Notes: generated from the letters alone by a model not told the origin. DNA of 64,000 bases from Pachyseris speciosa (GCA_016490735.1 JAEMWC010000759.1:207501-271500), one strand, 5' to 3'; positions 1-13,150 are shown, numbered from the stretch's first letter. Numbers and translations are program-made.

Positions 1-85
1 GCCGAGTCCGAGAATCGAACCCGAGACACATTGGTGGGAGGCGAGCGCTCTCACCACTGTGCCAACTCTGCTCCGCTGCTCCCCT
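1..85 (-). repeat. tRNA-derived SINE fragment
   Basis: Read on the minus strand, this stretch has a pol III A-box-like sequence (TGGCACAGTGG) followed by a B-box-like sequence (GGTTCGATTC) at tRNA-like spacing, which is the head of a tRNA-derived SINE. It cannot be a working tRNA because it lacks a clean acceptor stem. The element is cut by the left edge of the window. Confidence 0.55.
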
Positions 86-1256
86 ATATATAATGGAAAA
101 GATATGGGGCGTGGGAAACCTGTAAGTTGATATGGATTTTCTATGGTCATATTAGGGCACTCAAAAGCGTTGATTTGCTGCTATGGAAAATCTTTGGAGT
201 ATTGAACTATTAACATGCCATATCACGGGCGTGATATGGCATGGTTTATAAACATGGTTTGAGTACAATATTACAAAGGGTGTAACTTGTACCTTGGAGA
301 AAAGATGTAACACAATTGGATTGATTAACTTGATGGAAACGTAAAAGCGCCAAGAAAAAAGGAGTCTGGCGTTCTGAAAGGGTGCTTTGAGGGCGGTTTT
401 GGTTATACCACTGGCATGATTAATGTAATTATATTATTTTACACCGGGCTGGTGTGATGTCCTAGCAAATGTTTACCTGCTAAATATTTAACAATTGCGA
501 TCATGAGCTCGAGATTTCTATCGCGTGATAGCTAGGATTTTTGCTTTGTTGACATAGATCGAGTAAAATTACAAAATTCTGTGAAAGAAAGACACACAAA
601 AACAGACAATAAGTTTTCCTTAAAAAATATACATTCAGCCTATATCTATGCCTAAAAAGCAAACGCGTTCAATAAGTAAATGTACGCGAAGGCGAACAAC
701 GCAAATCTTACGAGTTACTTTGAAGCACAATTCATTTGACGCGTTTCTTGCAAATTTGGCTTAAATTGCTTTGAATAGAATGAGTCGGTTAATTAAAGGT
801 AAAGCACCGTAAAAATTGACTTTCAAACCTGTAATTTTCGGGAAGGTGGATTCCAAGAATCGCCCAAACTCCCAAACGATTCGGAGAAAGTCTAAAATTC
901 TGGCGATGACTTGTTGTGATTATTCCGGTTAGATTCATTTTCTTCTGTCCTAGAAGAGGGATTTCTTTGCTATGAACTGCGCAATCTGCACTGTTCTAGC
1001 TGTCGAGTGTTCCTTAGAACTTTTTCTTCCGATTTACCGTTTCAAAAAGCTGTGTTTCCCTTCTAAGACCGTCATACCGCTATCTTGAAAATTCACCCGT
1101 GCGGCCGACCCTCGCATTAGTTTTCCACCTTGACCTGGCAAGTGATTCCACGATGATCAAAAGCCAATGAAATCACACGATTTTCTTGAGAGACAATGAA
1201 ATCAAACCATTCTCTCGAGACGTGCCGGGTGATATGGGAAACTTGCGCCATATAAA

Positions 1257-1308
<52 letters not shown>

Positions 1309-1971
1309 TATTATTAACTTTAAAAAAGCATTGCAATTTGTGGCCACGGTGAAAAAAACGTAATTCGACCGAAATCTCAACGCGGTCTGCCTTTTCCCAT
1401 CCCACGTAATAATATTAAACCACAGATCTATTACCCGTTTTGCGATTTTCTCAGCACACGTGTCTAACACGCACCACTTCAGAGAAGGGTTTAACAGACA
1501 GTTGGTCATCTTAACGTGTCGCGCAGTGACTTGAGTGACCTTTCAGATCTTTAGTGCGGTTTTAAGTGACAGTCCATGGAAAACTGCACAGAAGCTCGAA
1601 AGATGTTTTTAAGGCAATTCTTTGTTTTTATTTTTTCGGTGTTATCTGTAAGAGATGCTTCGATGAGCAATTTCGGCGGTTTCTCTGACCATGTCGCGAA
1701 TCCTAAGCCGTTTGATAAGCGTTTTTTTCTCAAACCCTGAGCAGAAATTAAATTATTTATCGATGTCAATAATGTGATTTGTGACTTTGGAATAAATAAA
1801 CTATTTTCTCCTCATTAGCTATGCAGAATATATAATGCTGTCGCTGTCAATATCACAGCCTCTGATGCAGAAAACTCCAGGTTCAAATTGCGATAGTGTA
1901 ACATCCATGATTTTCTTCTTTTATTTGTTTCTTTTTTTTTTTGCTTTTTTTTTTACAAGTGTCAATATATA
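86..1971. other. intronic or intergenic DNA, no gene recognised
   Basis: AT-rich sequence with no exon-like open frame. The longer minus-strand frame here is produced by the ATT microsatellite and encodes poly-asparagine. A T-rich stretch lies near 1930-1955. It is probably host intron or 5' flank of the receptor kinase gene. Confidence 0.5.
1257..1316. repeat. (ATT)n microsatellite
   Basis: About twenty near-perfect ATT trinucleotides in a row. Confidence 0.95.
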
Positions 1972-3290
1972 GATTTAGCCAAGCCTAAAAGCGGAGCTCC
2001 ACGATTATAATTTTTTTTGTACTGTTATTGAACAACTTCGCATGGCTTTCCTTTCGCCAATATTTTACGCTTAGAGCAGTCAACAGGAATTTACCGCGTT
2101 TCAAAACCACAAAACACTAAAACATTACAAGAAAACAATACACTAAGCGTATGTTTTTTCGAAAACAAATTTAAACAATGAAGAAACGATCAAACATTTT
2201 CATCCAACATCGTGTTGGACGGGCATGTTTGACCGTTTAGCCACATCTCTCAACATTGTATTTAATGGCTTTCCATGTTTGATCGAGATCAAACATTTTC
2301 ATCCAACATTTCGCGTTATGACCAAATGTTTGATCATTTAGCCACCCCAACCAACAAACCGTGCACAGCGGGTAAAAAGCAACCAAATGAACTAACGACG
2401 TCGAAATTTTAGCGATAATATGCAAAAAATCGTTTTGTGGACTCACTCTGTCTGGTGTTTGGTCAAACATTTGTTTGTGCGTTTAGCCACCCAACGTTAT
2501 GTTTGACAAACACGATGTTGGATGAAAATGTTTGATCGTTTAGCCGTGGCTTTAACCCTTTTTTACGGGGACTCATCAATTGTGATTGCGTGTTAATAAG
2601 ATAAGGGCAATCGTTTCTTAACGCTGTTGAGGCACAGACATCGAAAAACAGTCAGCCAAGCGGAGTAAAACACTTGTTCGCTCGCAAGCCCAACAACAAA
2701 ACAAACAGACAATTCAACTAGTTCTTTCGGTACAAAACGAGTAGAGATTTTGGTTATTTGTGTCTAGTCGAAAGAAAAATACAAGTTTCATTCCTGAACA
2801 AAAGTAACAACAATTAAAGCTTCAATTTATTTCGTTATTTTAGTTAAGCTTCAATTTATTTCATTTACCTGTGTTGTAGAGGTTCTTGAAAATACGTATC
2901 CACTTTAGTAAAATTTGGTTTCTCCAAAGGAAGAACTTCCATTAAGTTTGAGCTACTCGTTCTTCCTGTTAATGCAGGTGAACTGTTAACTGACCTTTCT
3001 TGGTGAGCTGCAAGATGCCGCAGTAAAGTGAAAGCCCTTGAAGCGTTGAATCATTTTGTTTTTGAACGACACAATCTGAGCGCCGTGCAAGTGGATTCAA
3101 GTGTTAAGTTTTTTCTGAGAACAACTTTTTGCTCTCCCTTTTTATCATTTGAAAATTCACCTTCTGGAGTATCTTTAAACTAGTTCCTGATTTTTATGCC
3201 TTTTAAAGAGAAAAACTTGGAAAGAATATGAAGTTGTTTTGGTCAAAGTGAAGAAACCAACTGAATGTGAAATTTCGAGCCGTAGAAGGC
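1972..3290 (+). repeat. 1.3-kb interspersed repeat, copy 1 (inverted partner at 14030-15382)
   Basis: The sequence matches, as reverse complement, the segment at 14030-15382 over most of its length with indels. The matching blocks appear in mirrored order: AAGCCTAAAAGCGGAGCTCC at the outer end, the CATCCAACAT motif block near 2200-2530, the GCTGTTGAGGCACAGACATC block near 2620, and the CAACTGAATGTGAAA block near 3255. The central part contains several copies of GATCAAACATTTTCATCCAA in both orientations. No coding capacity is seen. It is probably a non-autonomous DNA element family; a partial third copy lies at 57535-57800. Confidence 0.7.
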
Positions 3291-4511
3291 GCGCGAAAAA
3301 TTAAACTTCGTTTTGGTTTGGGTGTCCCACACCTGGCTTGAGCATGCGATCCAATTGAAAGCCAGTACTTGGTCAGAGGTCAACTTTAAAAAAAAACAGC
3401 TGACGCCGATGACCTTTAAACTTGAGCCCGTGATATGGTCACGTCATATTGGTCAGCTGATGCCTTGTTTTGACAGGTCTCAATTGACCATAACATGGAT
3501 GTCCGAGCATGTCCAATATCAAAGATGTACGCTGTACCTAGCATGCCCGTTGTTTTTATTTAGTTTAGATTAATCATATTTGTGTAAATTTTCTCGATTA
3601 TAATAAAAAATGTATACATTGACAAAAGCAAATAAAGATTATTATATTATATTAATGTAAACTAGGGAGTATGGCCGTCATGTTGGATTATTGTTATTAT
3701 AAGGAAACAATTAATGGGACATTTCACATCCCATACATGGAAGGGCGGACGTACGCGCGTACGGTCGTACGGTCGTACTGTGACCAAAACCAAATTTTCT
3801 CGAGCAGATGAGTTACCATATTTTCTTAACTATGGTGCTCCACTTGGTGGCCCTTTGGGCCGCTGGAGCTCCGCTATTATTGTTATCAATGGCTGACCTG
3901 TAAAGCAATTCGTCAATTTTAAAAGGACTATATGTTGACAGGCTACAAACAAATTGACTCGAACTTTATGATCTTTATTTATCTCTTGTCCCCCTACTCC
4001 CTCCCCCCCAAAAGATTAGGGGATCGATACACACTGTATTTTTGTAGGCCCGAGTTTAGGGTAATGGTAGCCCCTTGTTTTCGAATACTTTTTGTGACAA
4101 ATTTTGATTCAAAATATAGTGCCAATTAGCTGTGGGTTTTCAAAGTGCCAAGGTTAGTCATGAACTAAGTTAGGTTGCAATCCCAAGAGCCTTGTTTGCC
4201 CTAATTTGCATATTTCGACTAATTTAGGGCTAATTAGAATGTACATTAATTATTGTGTAAAAAAATGGTTTTCACAACTGAAAGAATGTGACAAGTTTAG
4301 GAAACATTATGTTTGGTCATTAAGAGCAACTACAAAACAGGTGCCTTAGAAATTCTTTAAAAGAATACTGATGATGTTTTTCAGTTCAAAAGTACACATC
4401 TAATGGAAAGTTGCTAATGAGTTGAGATCGCGGTAGGTTTTCCAGTTGAATTATGAGTTGAATTAGTTGTATTACTAGATGTTTAACTGGACAGTATTTT
4501 GTTTATCGCAG
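3291..4511. other. intron, no gene recognised
   Basis: AT-rich intronic sequence leading to the acceptor at 4509-4511. A short run of GTACG-type repeats occurs near 3745-3775. Open frames here show no recognisable domain. Confidence 0.5.
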
Positions 4512-4817
4512 TTCCCTCTCAGGCTCCTACCAGCTTTAATGTGACTGCACAAACATCTACCAGTGTTACTGCATCTTGGCAGACACCACCAGAGGACGCC
4601 AGAAATGGAAACATCACAGGATTTAAACTGTTTTACACGCAGCAAGGTGTCAATAAAAACTGCCCAACCACAGTGACAATCAACAGCTGAGCAAACCCTG
4701 TAATCAACGTGAGTAAGCTTGAAAAATACACAGAGTATGAATTTCAAGTTCTTGCTTTCACTCTTGTTGGAGATGGACCCAAGAGCTCGCCTGAGATTCA
4801 AAGGACAAAGGAAGATG
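4512..4817 (+). CDS. receptor tyrosine kinase exon: fibronectin type III domain 1, with in-frame TGA
   Basis: A 306-nt exon between an acceptor (TTATCGCAG) and a donor (GATG|GTAAGA), phase 1 at both ends. The translation begins VPSQAPTSFNVTAQTSTSVT and carries FN3 hallmarks: ASWQTPPEDARNGNITGFKL around strands C/C', and KYTEYEFQVLAFTLVGDGP for the conserved tyrosine corner and G-strand approach. It aligns closely with the second FN3 exon at 16779-17081. A TGA at 4688-4690 interrupts the frame between NS and ANPVINV, and the frame is otherwise open on both sides. Because the exon is phase-symmetric, skipping it would keep the receptor in frame. It may be a decaying cassette exon. A sequencing error, or a wholly decayed upstream part of the gene, cannot be excluded. 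Confidence 0.75.
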
Positions 4818-5034
4818 GTAAGAGATTGTTAATAATCTCACTGGACAAACTGTATAATCTTACTCAAATCATTGCTTGGGTGTTGAGCACATGGAATTTA
4901 GTATATGGGACACTTTAATCCAAGATGGGAATTTCATCTAATTGAAGCTCAGGTATTCTTTTGATTTTTTAATTTCCAGCCTGTTTATAAGACATAGCAT
5001 ACTTGTATTGTTATGGTTGTTCAGGCATCACAGG

Positions 5035-5465
5035 ACAAAATGTTACGAGCATTGGATAATTGAACTCTCCTACACTGGACAATATGTTTCCAACATTGAA
5101 AAATAGTATATTCCAACACTGGACAAATGGTTCCAACATTGGAATATTGGAAAAAATTCCAACATTGGTGAACAGTTATATCTTCCAATATTTGGAACAC
5201 TATATTTTCCAACATTGGTGAAGTCACCTCCAATATTGGATTACGATATACTCCAATATTGGACAATATCTTTCCAACATTGAAAGATAGTATATTCCAA
5301 CACTGGACAATTGGTTCCAACATTGGACAACATTATACTCCAACACTGGACAAAATGTTTCCAATATTGGATGATAGAACTCCGCAACGTTGGATGACAG
5401 TGTACTCCAACACTACACAAATGTTTCCAATATTGGACTGTAATACTTTCCAACCTGGGACAAAG
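5035..5465. repeat. cluster of short palindromic TCCAAYATTGGA-type repeats
   Basis: About twenty imperfect copies of a 12-bp palindrome-like word (TCCAACATTGGA, TCCAATATTGGA, TCCAACACTGGA) spaced roughly 15-30 bp apart, often followed by CAA or ACAAT. Open frames on both strands through this region are by-products of the repeat. Scattered degenerate copies appear again at 8230-8580. Confidence 0.8.
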
Positions 5466-8400
5466 TGTTAAAATCTACTAATGGATTGTACTACATCCCT
5501 CTCTTACAAGTCAGCAGTCTGAGACATATCTGAATTTGCAACATTTTTAATTCAACATCGACAAACTTCACTGTGAATGTGCATGAGATGACTGTGCTAC
5601 TCATCCAAATTAAGATACCATATACAGGAAATTTAATCTTTACTGTTACTAAATTCATCAGGAGAGGTCCCACTCTTGCTAGTTATCAAAGAGTTAACAT
5701 CAGTCAACACCTTTAACTGATCTTTCGTTATGTTTTTTAATTCATAGAGTCTCCTTCTTCGGCAATATGACCATGGTTTTTTTTAATTGGTCATATTTTC
5801 CTTAATTTCTAGTTTTTACATTTAGAGCTTTCCCCAGTGGTTGCAAGTGTTTTGTAACAGTTAGGAAGTGAATGGACTGAATATTGAAAAACTTAACAGA
5901 AACAACTTAAGCTGATTTGGAAGACATATCTTGGATGTCACTGCTTTCAATGCCTTCCTCTTCATCATCTGGAAAAGAAATGAAAATGCAAAAAAAAAAG
6001 GGAAGTGGAACATGATCTACATTGTGTACAACAGTTCTAAACATTTGTCACCAATGTGTTCAACACATAATGCATTGATTTAAGTTTGAATTGTGTCCTA
6101 GCAGTGATATTATTTATGTGTTTGCCCATAGGGTACAGTATCAAGGCATATTAATTGAGTTGCAAAGGCTAAATGAAAATTATAACATGTCTTGTGACAA
6201 ACCTCCAGTAAGTGAACTTGTACTGAATGAAGAAGCTGACAATGTAGAATCTGTATCTGAACTGTTTGCTGAAGATGCTCTTTTTCCCATTTCACAGGTT
6301 TGTGAGTGGCCTAGGAAATGCAAACAATAGTTATTGACTATAAATCAAAGCATGCACAAGAGTATTCTGTTTGGGGGTAAAGGACATGCCACTGACACAA
6401 AATGCTTTTTTTATAGAGTGATGAGCTCTGGCCCATACATTTTATTTATGACCAGCATTCCGTAGCATCATAAACTTGACAACACTTAATTTTTGATGGA
6501 TGCTTAGGAGTTAGAACTGATTTATCAAATTGGGACATTGAGAATTATACAAAAGTAAATATTCGAAATGTACAAGAGATAAAAGAGTAATTTAAATTTA
6601 TAAGTGTTAAGGTACCTCATAGTCGTAACCATCTTGAATTTTTCTCTTTTTTTTCATGAAACCACTGTAACAGATGGTGTTACATAGCCTCTATAAAAAA
6701 GAAACACATCCTTCTAGTCATGTTCTTCAGTTCAGTTATCGTTATTTTATGTAGAGAGATGTGACAATACCATACAACTCATTCAAAGTTGATTGAGAGG
6801 TGGGATGGCAAGTTTCAGAGACCTGTCACAGTTGATTGCATGTACCGATACTCAGCATTGTTTGGGTTGATATGCTTATGTTGAAATGACTGAATCGCAC
6901 CTCGAACAAGGCCTTCCCAGTAAGTTTTTGGGCTGATAAAGCAAAAGTATGGAATTTAATTTAGAAACAATCTGCACCTTGTGTTGATCATATCCACAAT
7001 TAAGCTTATGTGCTCATTTGATTTGCAGAAAGTTTAACCTGTAAAGAGTGAAAGATTTCCAAACCAACGAATAAATGAAACAATCAACAGAACAGACAAA
7101 ATCATGGAAAATGGAAAATTTCAGCTTCAAACTTTCCAAATCTTCAAACATAGCTCCTTTCAGTGAAGACAATTATACTCTTAGGAATTCGTATGTTTTC
7201 CCAAGACATAGGCCTAAGAAAAGCTATTAGCTTAAGCTTATATTCAGTTTAGATTTTTGATTTGGAAAGAAATTACACATTCATATCAGCAAGGCGCGAA
7301 ACTAACAGAGACGGCAGAGCAGCGCTAGCACAAGGCTTTCTCTTGGTCTTATTAAACTATAAGATACTCCCTACTGAAAAGAAAAAAAACAAACATTTTA
7401 CTGAGTCGGATGAGTATAACAGTTGGATAAGTGCTTGACAAAAAAATGGCAAATAGGGAAACTCAATCTTGTCCTTATCTGGTTGGGGAGATAAGTCTGT
7501 GAAAACGTGAAAGAAAAGCTACGTCACAAAAGGTAATCTTTATACATTGGGACAGAAGATTTTAAATTATTAAACACTGCAAATAAATTTTTGTCGCCTA
7601 AGCTGTTGCAAGCTCGTGCTAAATCATCTCTGTGCTATTTACCAAAGCACGTCAACAACAGCTCTACTAATTGACTAACATGGTCGTAAAAGAGATTTGG
7701 TCACCTCTAGATGGTTGAGTATCAACCACTTCTTCTTCTGATTCGTCTCATGTCTCGCTTTGATCGTCTGCGATTGAATTCATCTTGTTTTTCTGAGCGC
7801 AACTGTCCATTTCCTGCTATCAACGGCGGCTTGGATTCATTTGACCGAATTGACTGCCAAAACTTTGCGCATGCACAAATAGGAACTCGTCATCAATCAC
7901 TCTCGTCCCCACCCAAGAGTCCGCGATCATTTGGCAGTTCCGGTTTTGGAGCGCCGAGAATCTTGTTCTGTTCGTTGTTAGGCAACTCAAAAGACGTCAG
8001 AACAACAGAGAATTATTAGATGTTTTTCGCACGGTTTCATCTAAATACGGTTTCTCTTTTTACCTTGTCATTTTCAAAAAAGTGCATGGAGACAACCACA
8101 AATCAAGGAAGTTTACGTAGGTGTTTGGGGAGTCCCAGTAATATCACAATTAATATTCCAACTAAACTTGGCTTAATTATTACAAACGCTTGGCAAATCG
8201 TGTTATTATTGGTTAATTAAAAATCATGTTCCAACGATTCCATATTATCATCCATCACTGGAAAATTGTGAAACGTTTTTTTCCAATAATGTTAAAATGA
8301 TATTCTAGTTATACTTCACTTATTACAAAAAGAAAATGGTAAATCACTGTGTTATTATTGGTTACTTAAATATCATCTTCCAGTGATTCCATATCTATCA

Positions 8401-9529
8401 TCCAACATTGGAAGACCAAATTATGTGTTCCAGTGATATACCATTGATAATCCATAATTCACATCATAAAGAAAATATTTTTTTCCTGCCTTGGAAACTG
8501 ATTGGACTTTCATTGGTATACTGCTGTTTCTGCAATGATAATCCAATGTTGGAAGTCTAAACCTCAAATTTTTCAAAGATTTTCCAAGTTGGAAGATGTA
8601 TTTTATTCCTGTGCATGAGGTTTAACCAGTGAAACATTATGCAATTTACAATTCTCTTTCAAGATTCTATGATTTGGAATTCTCTCTCTACTTAAATTAC
8701 CTGTTCAGCAAGTTTTCTTACCTTTAAGAAAAAAAGTTAGAATTTTTATTTAGACAATCCTGAATCTGTCTTGCCGTACTCACACAGCACCAAATTATAC
8801 TTTTATATTATCCTTCGAGCTGGCCTCTCCTATAAGCCTTGTGGTTTCCTGGAATCTTCTCGCCACTAACTTACATGTATGTATGTAAATATTGTGAAAA
8901 TGGCAAATAAATAAATGAATATATAATTGAATTAGGATCAAAGGGTCAAATGACTGCAGGGAGGAATGTCAAAATCTTAAAAAAACCACGAACAACCCTT
9001 TCAAAATCACATCCATCTGTGAAGCGTGTCTTACCAAGGTTCTTCTGGACTACAACTCAATTAATTAAAAGGCTAGTTGTTTTAAATATTATATATATTT
9101 TAATTATCTTGATGTTATATTTCAACACTTTATCCTTGTAATAAATGTCATGAGATGCGCAAGGCTTTTACTTTTAAGAGTTCATTTGAAAGCATTTAAA
9201 ATGGAGGGGGGTTATATTTTGGGGTTCAATTTTATCCTTGGGTTGATTTTTTTAGCGTCAATTTCGGCAGAGAATAGTAGCCAATCAAACCTGAAGATTA
9301 ATTCGGCTCTTCTCTGCATTTTGCAATCCAACCAGAAACAGAATTTTTGGTTTTAACCCTGTGTTAAGCCTCCTTCTCTCTTCCTACTGTTTCCATCGCT
9401 TTGATCAACACAAACGATGGCGTGCGTGAACTCGTGTGTCAGTTATTCTGGTACACTATAGAATTCTCATCTAAAAGTTTTCGTATGTTCAAACCTGATT
9501 TTACCTCTTGCAAAAATTTGCGCGGCATG
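5466..9529. other. large intron, no clear gene
   Basis: Intron between FN3 exons 1 and 2. A small plus-strand open frame at 6130-6297 is bounded by AG and GT and reads VQYQGILIELQRLNENYN and onwards; it could be an unrecognised exon, but no domain is visible and I do not call it a gene. Degenerate CCAACATTGGA words recur at 8230-8580. Nothing else is recognisable. Confidence 0.4.
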
Positions 9530-10115
9530 TTTCGTATTATTTCTGTATTTGTTCTGATGAAAAGAAAACTATATTTTTAAGTCTCACTCTTTTGTATTTT
9601 GTACGCGTCACTATTTGAATAGTTTGAAAGATTACGAGACTTGATGTCGGGATCAAATAACACAACATTTATACCGAATACGCTCTTCAGCGACTTTGAG
9701 GATTTGAGAGAAAAACCATAATAAGGGTATAAATCTTGCCTTTAAGTTGAATTGTGTAAAATCATGTTTGAATTCCATTTTTTTAAATTCCTTTGGCTTG
9801 TTTGTTAACAAAAATTACAGAGTGCGAGAACTCACGAACTCACCTGCATCGCAATCTTTGTATTTGTTTTGATGAAAAACAAAAACATTACTATATTTCT
9901 TAGTTTCATTGCTTTTTATTTTGTGCTCATTATTTGCATAGTTTAAAATTTGACCTATCAAGATTACGAGACTTGATGTCGGGCTTTTAGGATTTGAGAG
10001 ATAAATCTCAAGTAAATCATTATTTGGGTATAAATCTCACTTGCCTTTAAATTGAGTAGTGTTAAATCACGTTTAACTCCTATTTTTTTTTAAATTCATT
10101 TGGCCAGTTTGTTGA
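9530..10115 (+). repeat. diverged ~300-bp tandem duplication
   Basis: Two adjacent diverged copies, about 9530-9820 and 9850-10115. Shared blocks in the same order include GTATTTGTTYTGATGAAAA, AGATTACGAGACTTGATGTC, AGGATTTGAGAGA and GGGTATAAATCT. It is noncoding and intronic. Confidence 0.6.
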
Positions 10116-10348
10116 CGCCCCCAGTGGAGATGAAGGTACGCCCAGAAAAATTGAATGGGGCTGTGCGGCCTGCTTCCTGAAACCCTTACTGCATTTCAGA
10201 CCAGAATCTGCGATTTCCCCTACCCTATTTCAGACCTGATCAAAAATTTCGATACCTTATGCCAGACCTATTTCACCTACACCATTGGCGTAAACATAAT
10301 TTGAGAATGGCATTTGTTAATGGTCTAGTCTCGCCTAATGATGAAGAA

Positions 10349-10627
10349 CTACAATCTCGGACAAAACTGTTGAGAAAATTGCGCTTAAAAGCTTTTTTAC
10401 GTGCAAACAGTGATCAACGGAGTTTGAAAGCTCCCCGCCCCTAATTCAATGTTGTCTGCGCCTCCTAACCGCTTCCCTGAGGATGGCGGCTTCCCAACGT
10501 CAACATTGAAAATGGGGAGGGGAGGAGGGGAAGTTACTTTAGGGATATCGTTGACTCACTCATATTGGGGAAGGATTTTTGGGCCCTAGGAGGCCTATTT
10601 TCTCAAGTAGTTTCGTCCGAGATTGTA
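10349..10627. mobile_element. ~280-bp MITE with 27-bp terminal inverted repeats
   Basis: The ends are inverted copies starting ACAATCTCGGACRAAACT and continuing to TTGAGAA. A TA dinucleotide at each edge is compatible with TA target-site choice (Tc1/mariner-like). There is no coding capacity. A second copy, split by a LINE, lies at 11962-13652. Confidence 0.65.
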
Positions 10628-11961
10628 TAACTGATAAACTGCTTCTGTCGTTATTATTGTTAAATCAGATGCTTAAGAAGTTCGATTAGTTACATGGGAA
10701 ATATTCTCTTATTGAGGGAAATTATTGGTATTACTGAGGATTAAAAAAATCCCTGCGCTCTCATGGCTCTCTGCTTTTTATTGGCAAGGGAAAATACGAT
10801 GATGAATACGGGCTCAACTGACACAATAAGAACGGTTAACATTGCACTTTGACCACTTCATAAGAGACTGGCAACTGTAGAGATCATGAGAAGGTATACT
10901 TTACTGTGCCTTCGATAAATAAAATTGAAGCAGAAAGTAAATTTCAGCATGCGGAATTAGCAAAATGTACAACGTTCTTTGCTTCCGAAATCATGGATGA
11001 CATTATATATGTCTATATATATTGACAGAATGGATGTCTGGATAGACATCATAATTTGAGGAAAAGTACAACCGTACAAAGTATTCATAGGTGTGAAATG
11101 CATATTTGATAATGCAAAATAGGCTAAGGGACAGCGATATTTTTTTAATGAACTATAAAAGACAATTGGGTCACGCAATCACTTTATTTCATCACACTGA
11201 CCTCCGTTCGTGACGCATACCTCGCAAATGTGAAGAGCTGTATCGCAATCGACTAAATGCTGTTATCACAGAAAGAGAATATCTGTCCTTTTTGTATCCA
11301 CAAAAAGATGACAACGATTAAATGCTTGCATTTGGGACGTTTTACACGGGGAAGTCTTCGCATTTGAACGATTAACAACAGCTTACAGTACTTTTATAGA
11401 AATAGGAGTGATAGTCTATTGTTTTGTTTAGCGTTCGTTGTTAACCATTGAAATTGTCTGTTAATTGTTGTATTATTGATCTATTGTTTCTCTTTTGCTA
11501 AGTTAACCGTGATATACCTAATGGCATACTTGTGTATCCGCTAATACGGTCGGTTTGCGAGACATGTGTTGGCGCGACTCGCGTTGAATTTCCTGCGGGA
11601 TATGGTATAAATAAAATTAAATGATGTACCGGCTTACACATAGGCCGTCACTTCCGTTTGACGTTCATCATTAATATATAACATGAACTCACGCTTTCCC
11701 TAGCAGATGATCGGAGAAACAACAGTCGAATAGTGACGGCAGAAATCTCCAGTTTGCAAAGTGGGTTTTGGCGTATACGACACGCAATTCAGTGACATTT
11801 CATAAGCTCAGGAATATATTGTTGGCTCATTATATTTCATTGGAATCCAAACATGGGAACAACAGAGCTTTAACTGATGAAAGGCCCAGACGTGTTACTA
11901 AAAACAGCTGCTTAGGACTTGCAACTCTTGCACTACACTGGAAATTTCAAAAACGTCTTGT
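10628..11961. other. intron, no gene recognised
   Basis: No exon-like or element-like structure is recognised between the two MITE copies. Confidence 0.45.
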
Positions 11962-12290
11962 ACACAATCTCGGACAAAACTGTTGAGAAAATTGCGCTTA
12001 GAAGCTTTTGTACGTGCAAACAGTGATCAACGGAGTTTGAACCCCCCCCCCCCCTCCCACCTTCCAATTCAATGTTGTCTGCGCGTCCTAACCGCTTCCC
12101 TGAGGATGACGGCTTCCCAACGTCAAAATTGAAAATGGGGAGTGGAAGAGGGAAAGTTCCTTTTTTTTTTTTTTTCTAGAGTGTTAAAGTTTCTTTGTGT
12201 TTAATAAACTTTATTCGACCCATCAACAAGCCGAACAACATTACATAATCTTTTACAATGCACTAATTACAGTTACAAACACAGTACAAA

Positions 12291-12295
<5 letters not shown>

Positions 12296-12380
<85 letters not shown>
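12296..12380. repeat. (AT)n(GT)n(AT)n microsatellite
   Basis: Uninterrupted AT dinucleotides, then about thirteen GT, then AT. It lies inside the LINE 3' region. Confidence 0.95.
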
Positions 12381-12733
12381 CCCGCTCAAAGCAAATTTTC
12401 TTTCAAACATTTATTCAATTAAAATATGATTATTTAGGGTTTACAAGGTTAGGGTTTCCCTCATATACTGTATATATATATATATATATAATAGTCATGA
12501 TAGTAAACATATACACTTAAGGAAATGGTGGTAAAGTAATAACCTAACAGGTGAGAGGTGTTAGCAGTACACACTTCTCTCTTACTAAATGGGAAATACA
12601 AAAATTTAGCAGCGAGCAGTGCCAAAAACGAAACTAAAAGAATATTATTGAATGCTGTAAAGCAATAACATCTCAAAAGCAAGGAGGTCAATTGGGAAAT
12701 GCATAGTAGTTTGTTAACGGCTTGTCAGAGAAA

Positions 12734-13150
12734 CTAACAGTCATTCTTAACGAGCGGCACTAAAGGATCCCACTTCTTCGAAGTAGGGGCTTGTTTATAG
12801 GATTCAATTTTAAATTGGGACTTGAGGACCGCCAAAAACATATTTAGCTGAGGAACCTTGTTGCTGGTTTTGCAGCGCCATATGTAGTGTCTGGCCATTA
12901 GAAAACAGAAATTCAGTTGAAGAGTAAACTTTGTTGTGTCAGGCTCTAGGCCCAAAAAGACGGAGATATCTTTCAAATAATCTTGAGGTATAAGTTCACA
13001 TTCAAGAAGTTTAACAGTCAGAACCTTCCAGAACACATTGACTTTTGGGCAATGCCAGAAAAGGTGACTAAGATTTTCAGGAGCGCTGCTGCAAAAAGAG
13101 CATTGTAGGTCTTGTTTGATACCAATTTTTGTTAGAAAGAAGTTAGTAGG
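12734..13150 (-). pseudogene. LINE ORF2 C-terminal fragment with zinc-binding RT tail
   Basis: The minus-strand translation across 13150-12734 contains CSFCSSAPENLSHLFWHCPK followed by VNVFWKVLTVKLLECEL. This Cx2C...Hx3-4C pattern with WHCP and FW is the zf-RVT type tail of LINE reverse transcriptases. The downstream part (MARHYIWRCKTSNKVP and onwards) is the usual tail after that motif. The catalytic RT domain and endonuclease are missing because the copy is 5'-truncated. It is probably an L1/Tx1-like or related clade; the fragment is too short to assign. It is non-functional. Confidence 0.75.

Noticed and set aside
1..85. Functional tRNA gene.
   Set aside because: Has A and B boxes, but the stems do not pair properly; SINE head.
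1117..1509. Minus-strand frame with poly-Asn.
   Set aside because: Produced by the ATT microsatellite; flanks show no domain or splice context.
4688..4690. Selenocysteine at the TGA in FN3 exon 1.
   Set aside because: FN3 domains have no selenocysteine tradition, the sister exon has no Cys there, and a SECIS element cannot be placed.
5021..5471. Overlapping open frames on both strands.
   Set aside because: The palindromic repeat lacks stops in several frames; the peptides are repeat translations.
6091..6330. Possible extra exon of the receptor or another gene.
   Set aside because: AG and GT flanks are present, but the peptide shows no domain and the phases do not help; left as unassigned.
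12197..12520. Plus-strand frame with Ile-Tyr and Cys-Val repeats.
   Set aside because: Translation of the AT/GT microsatellite in the LINE tail.
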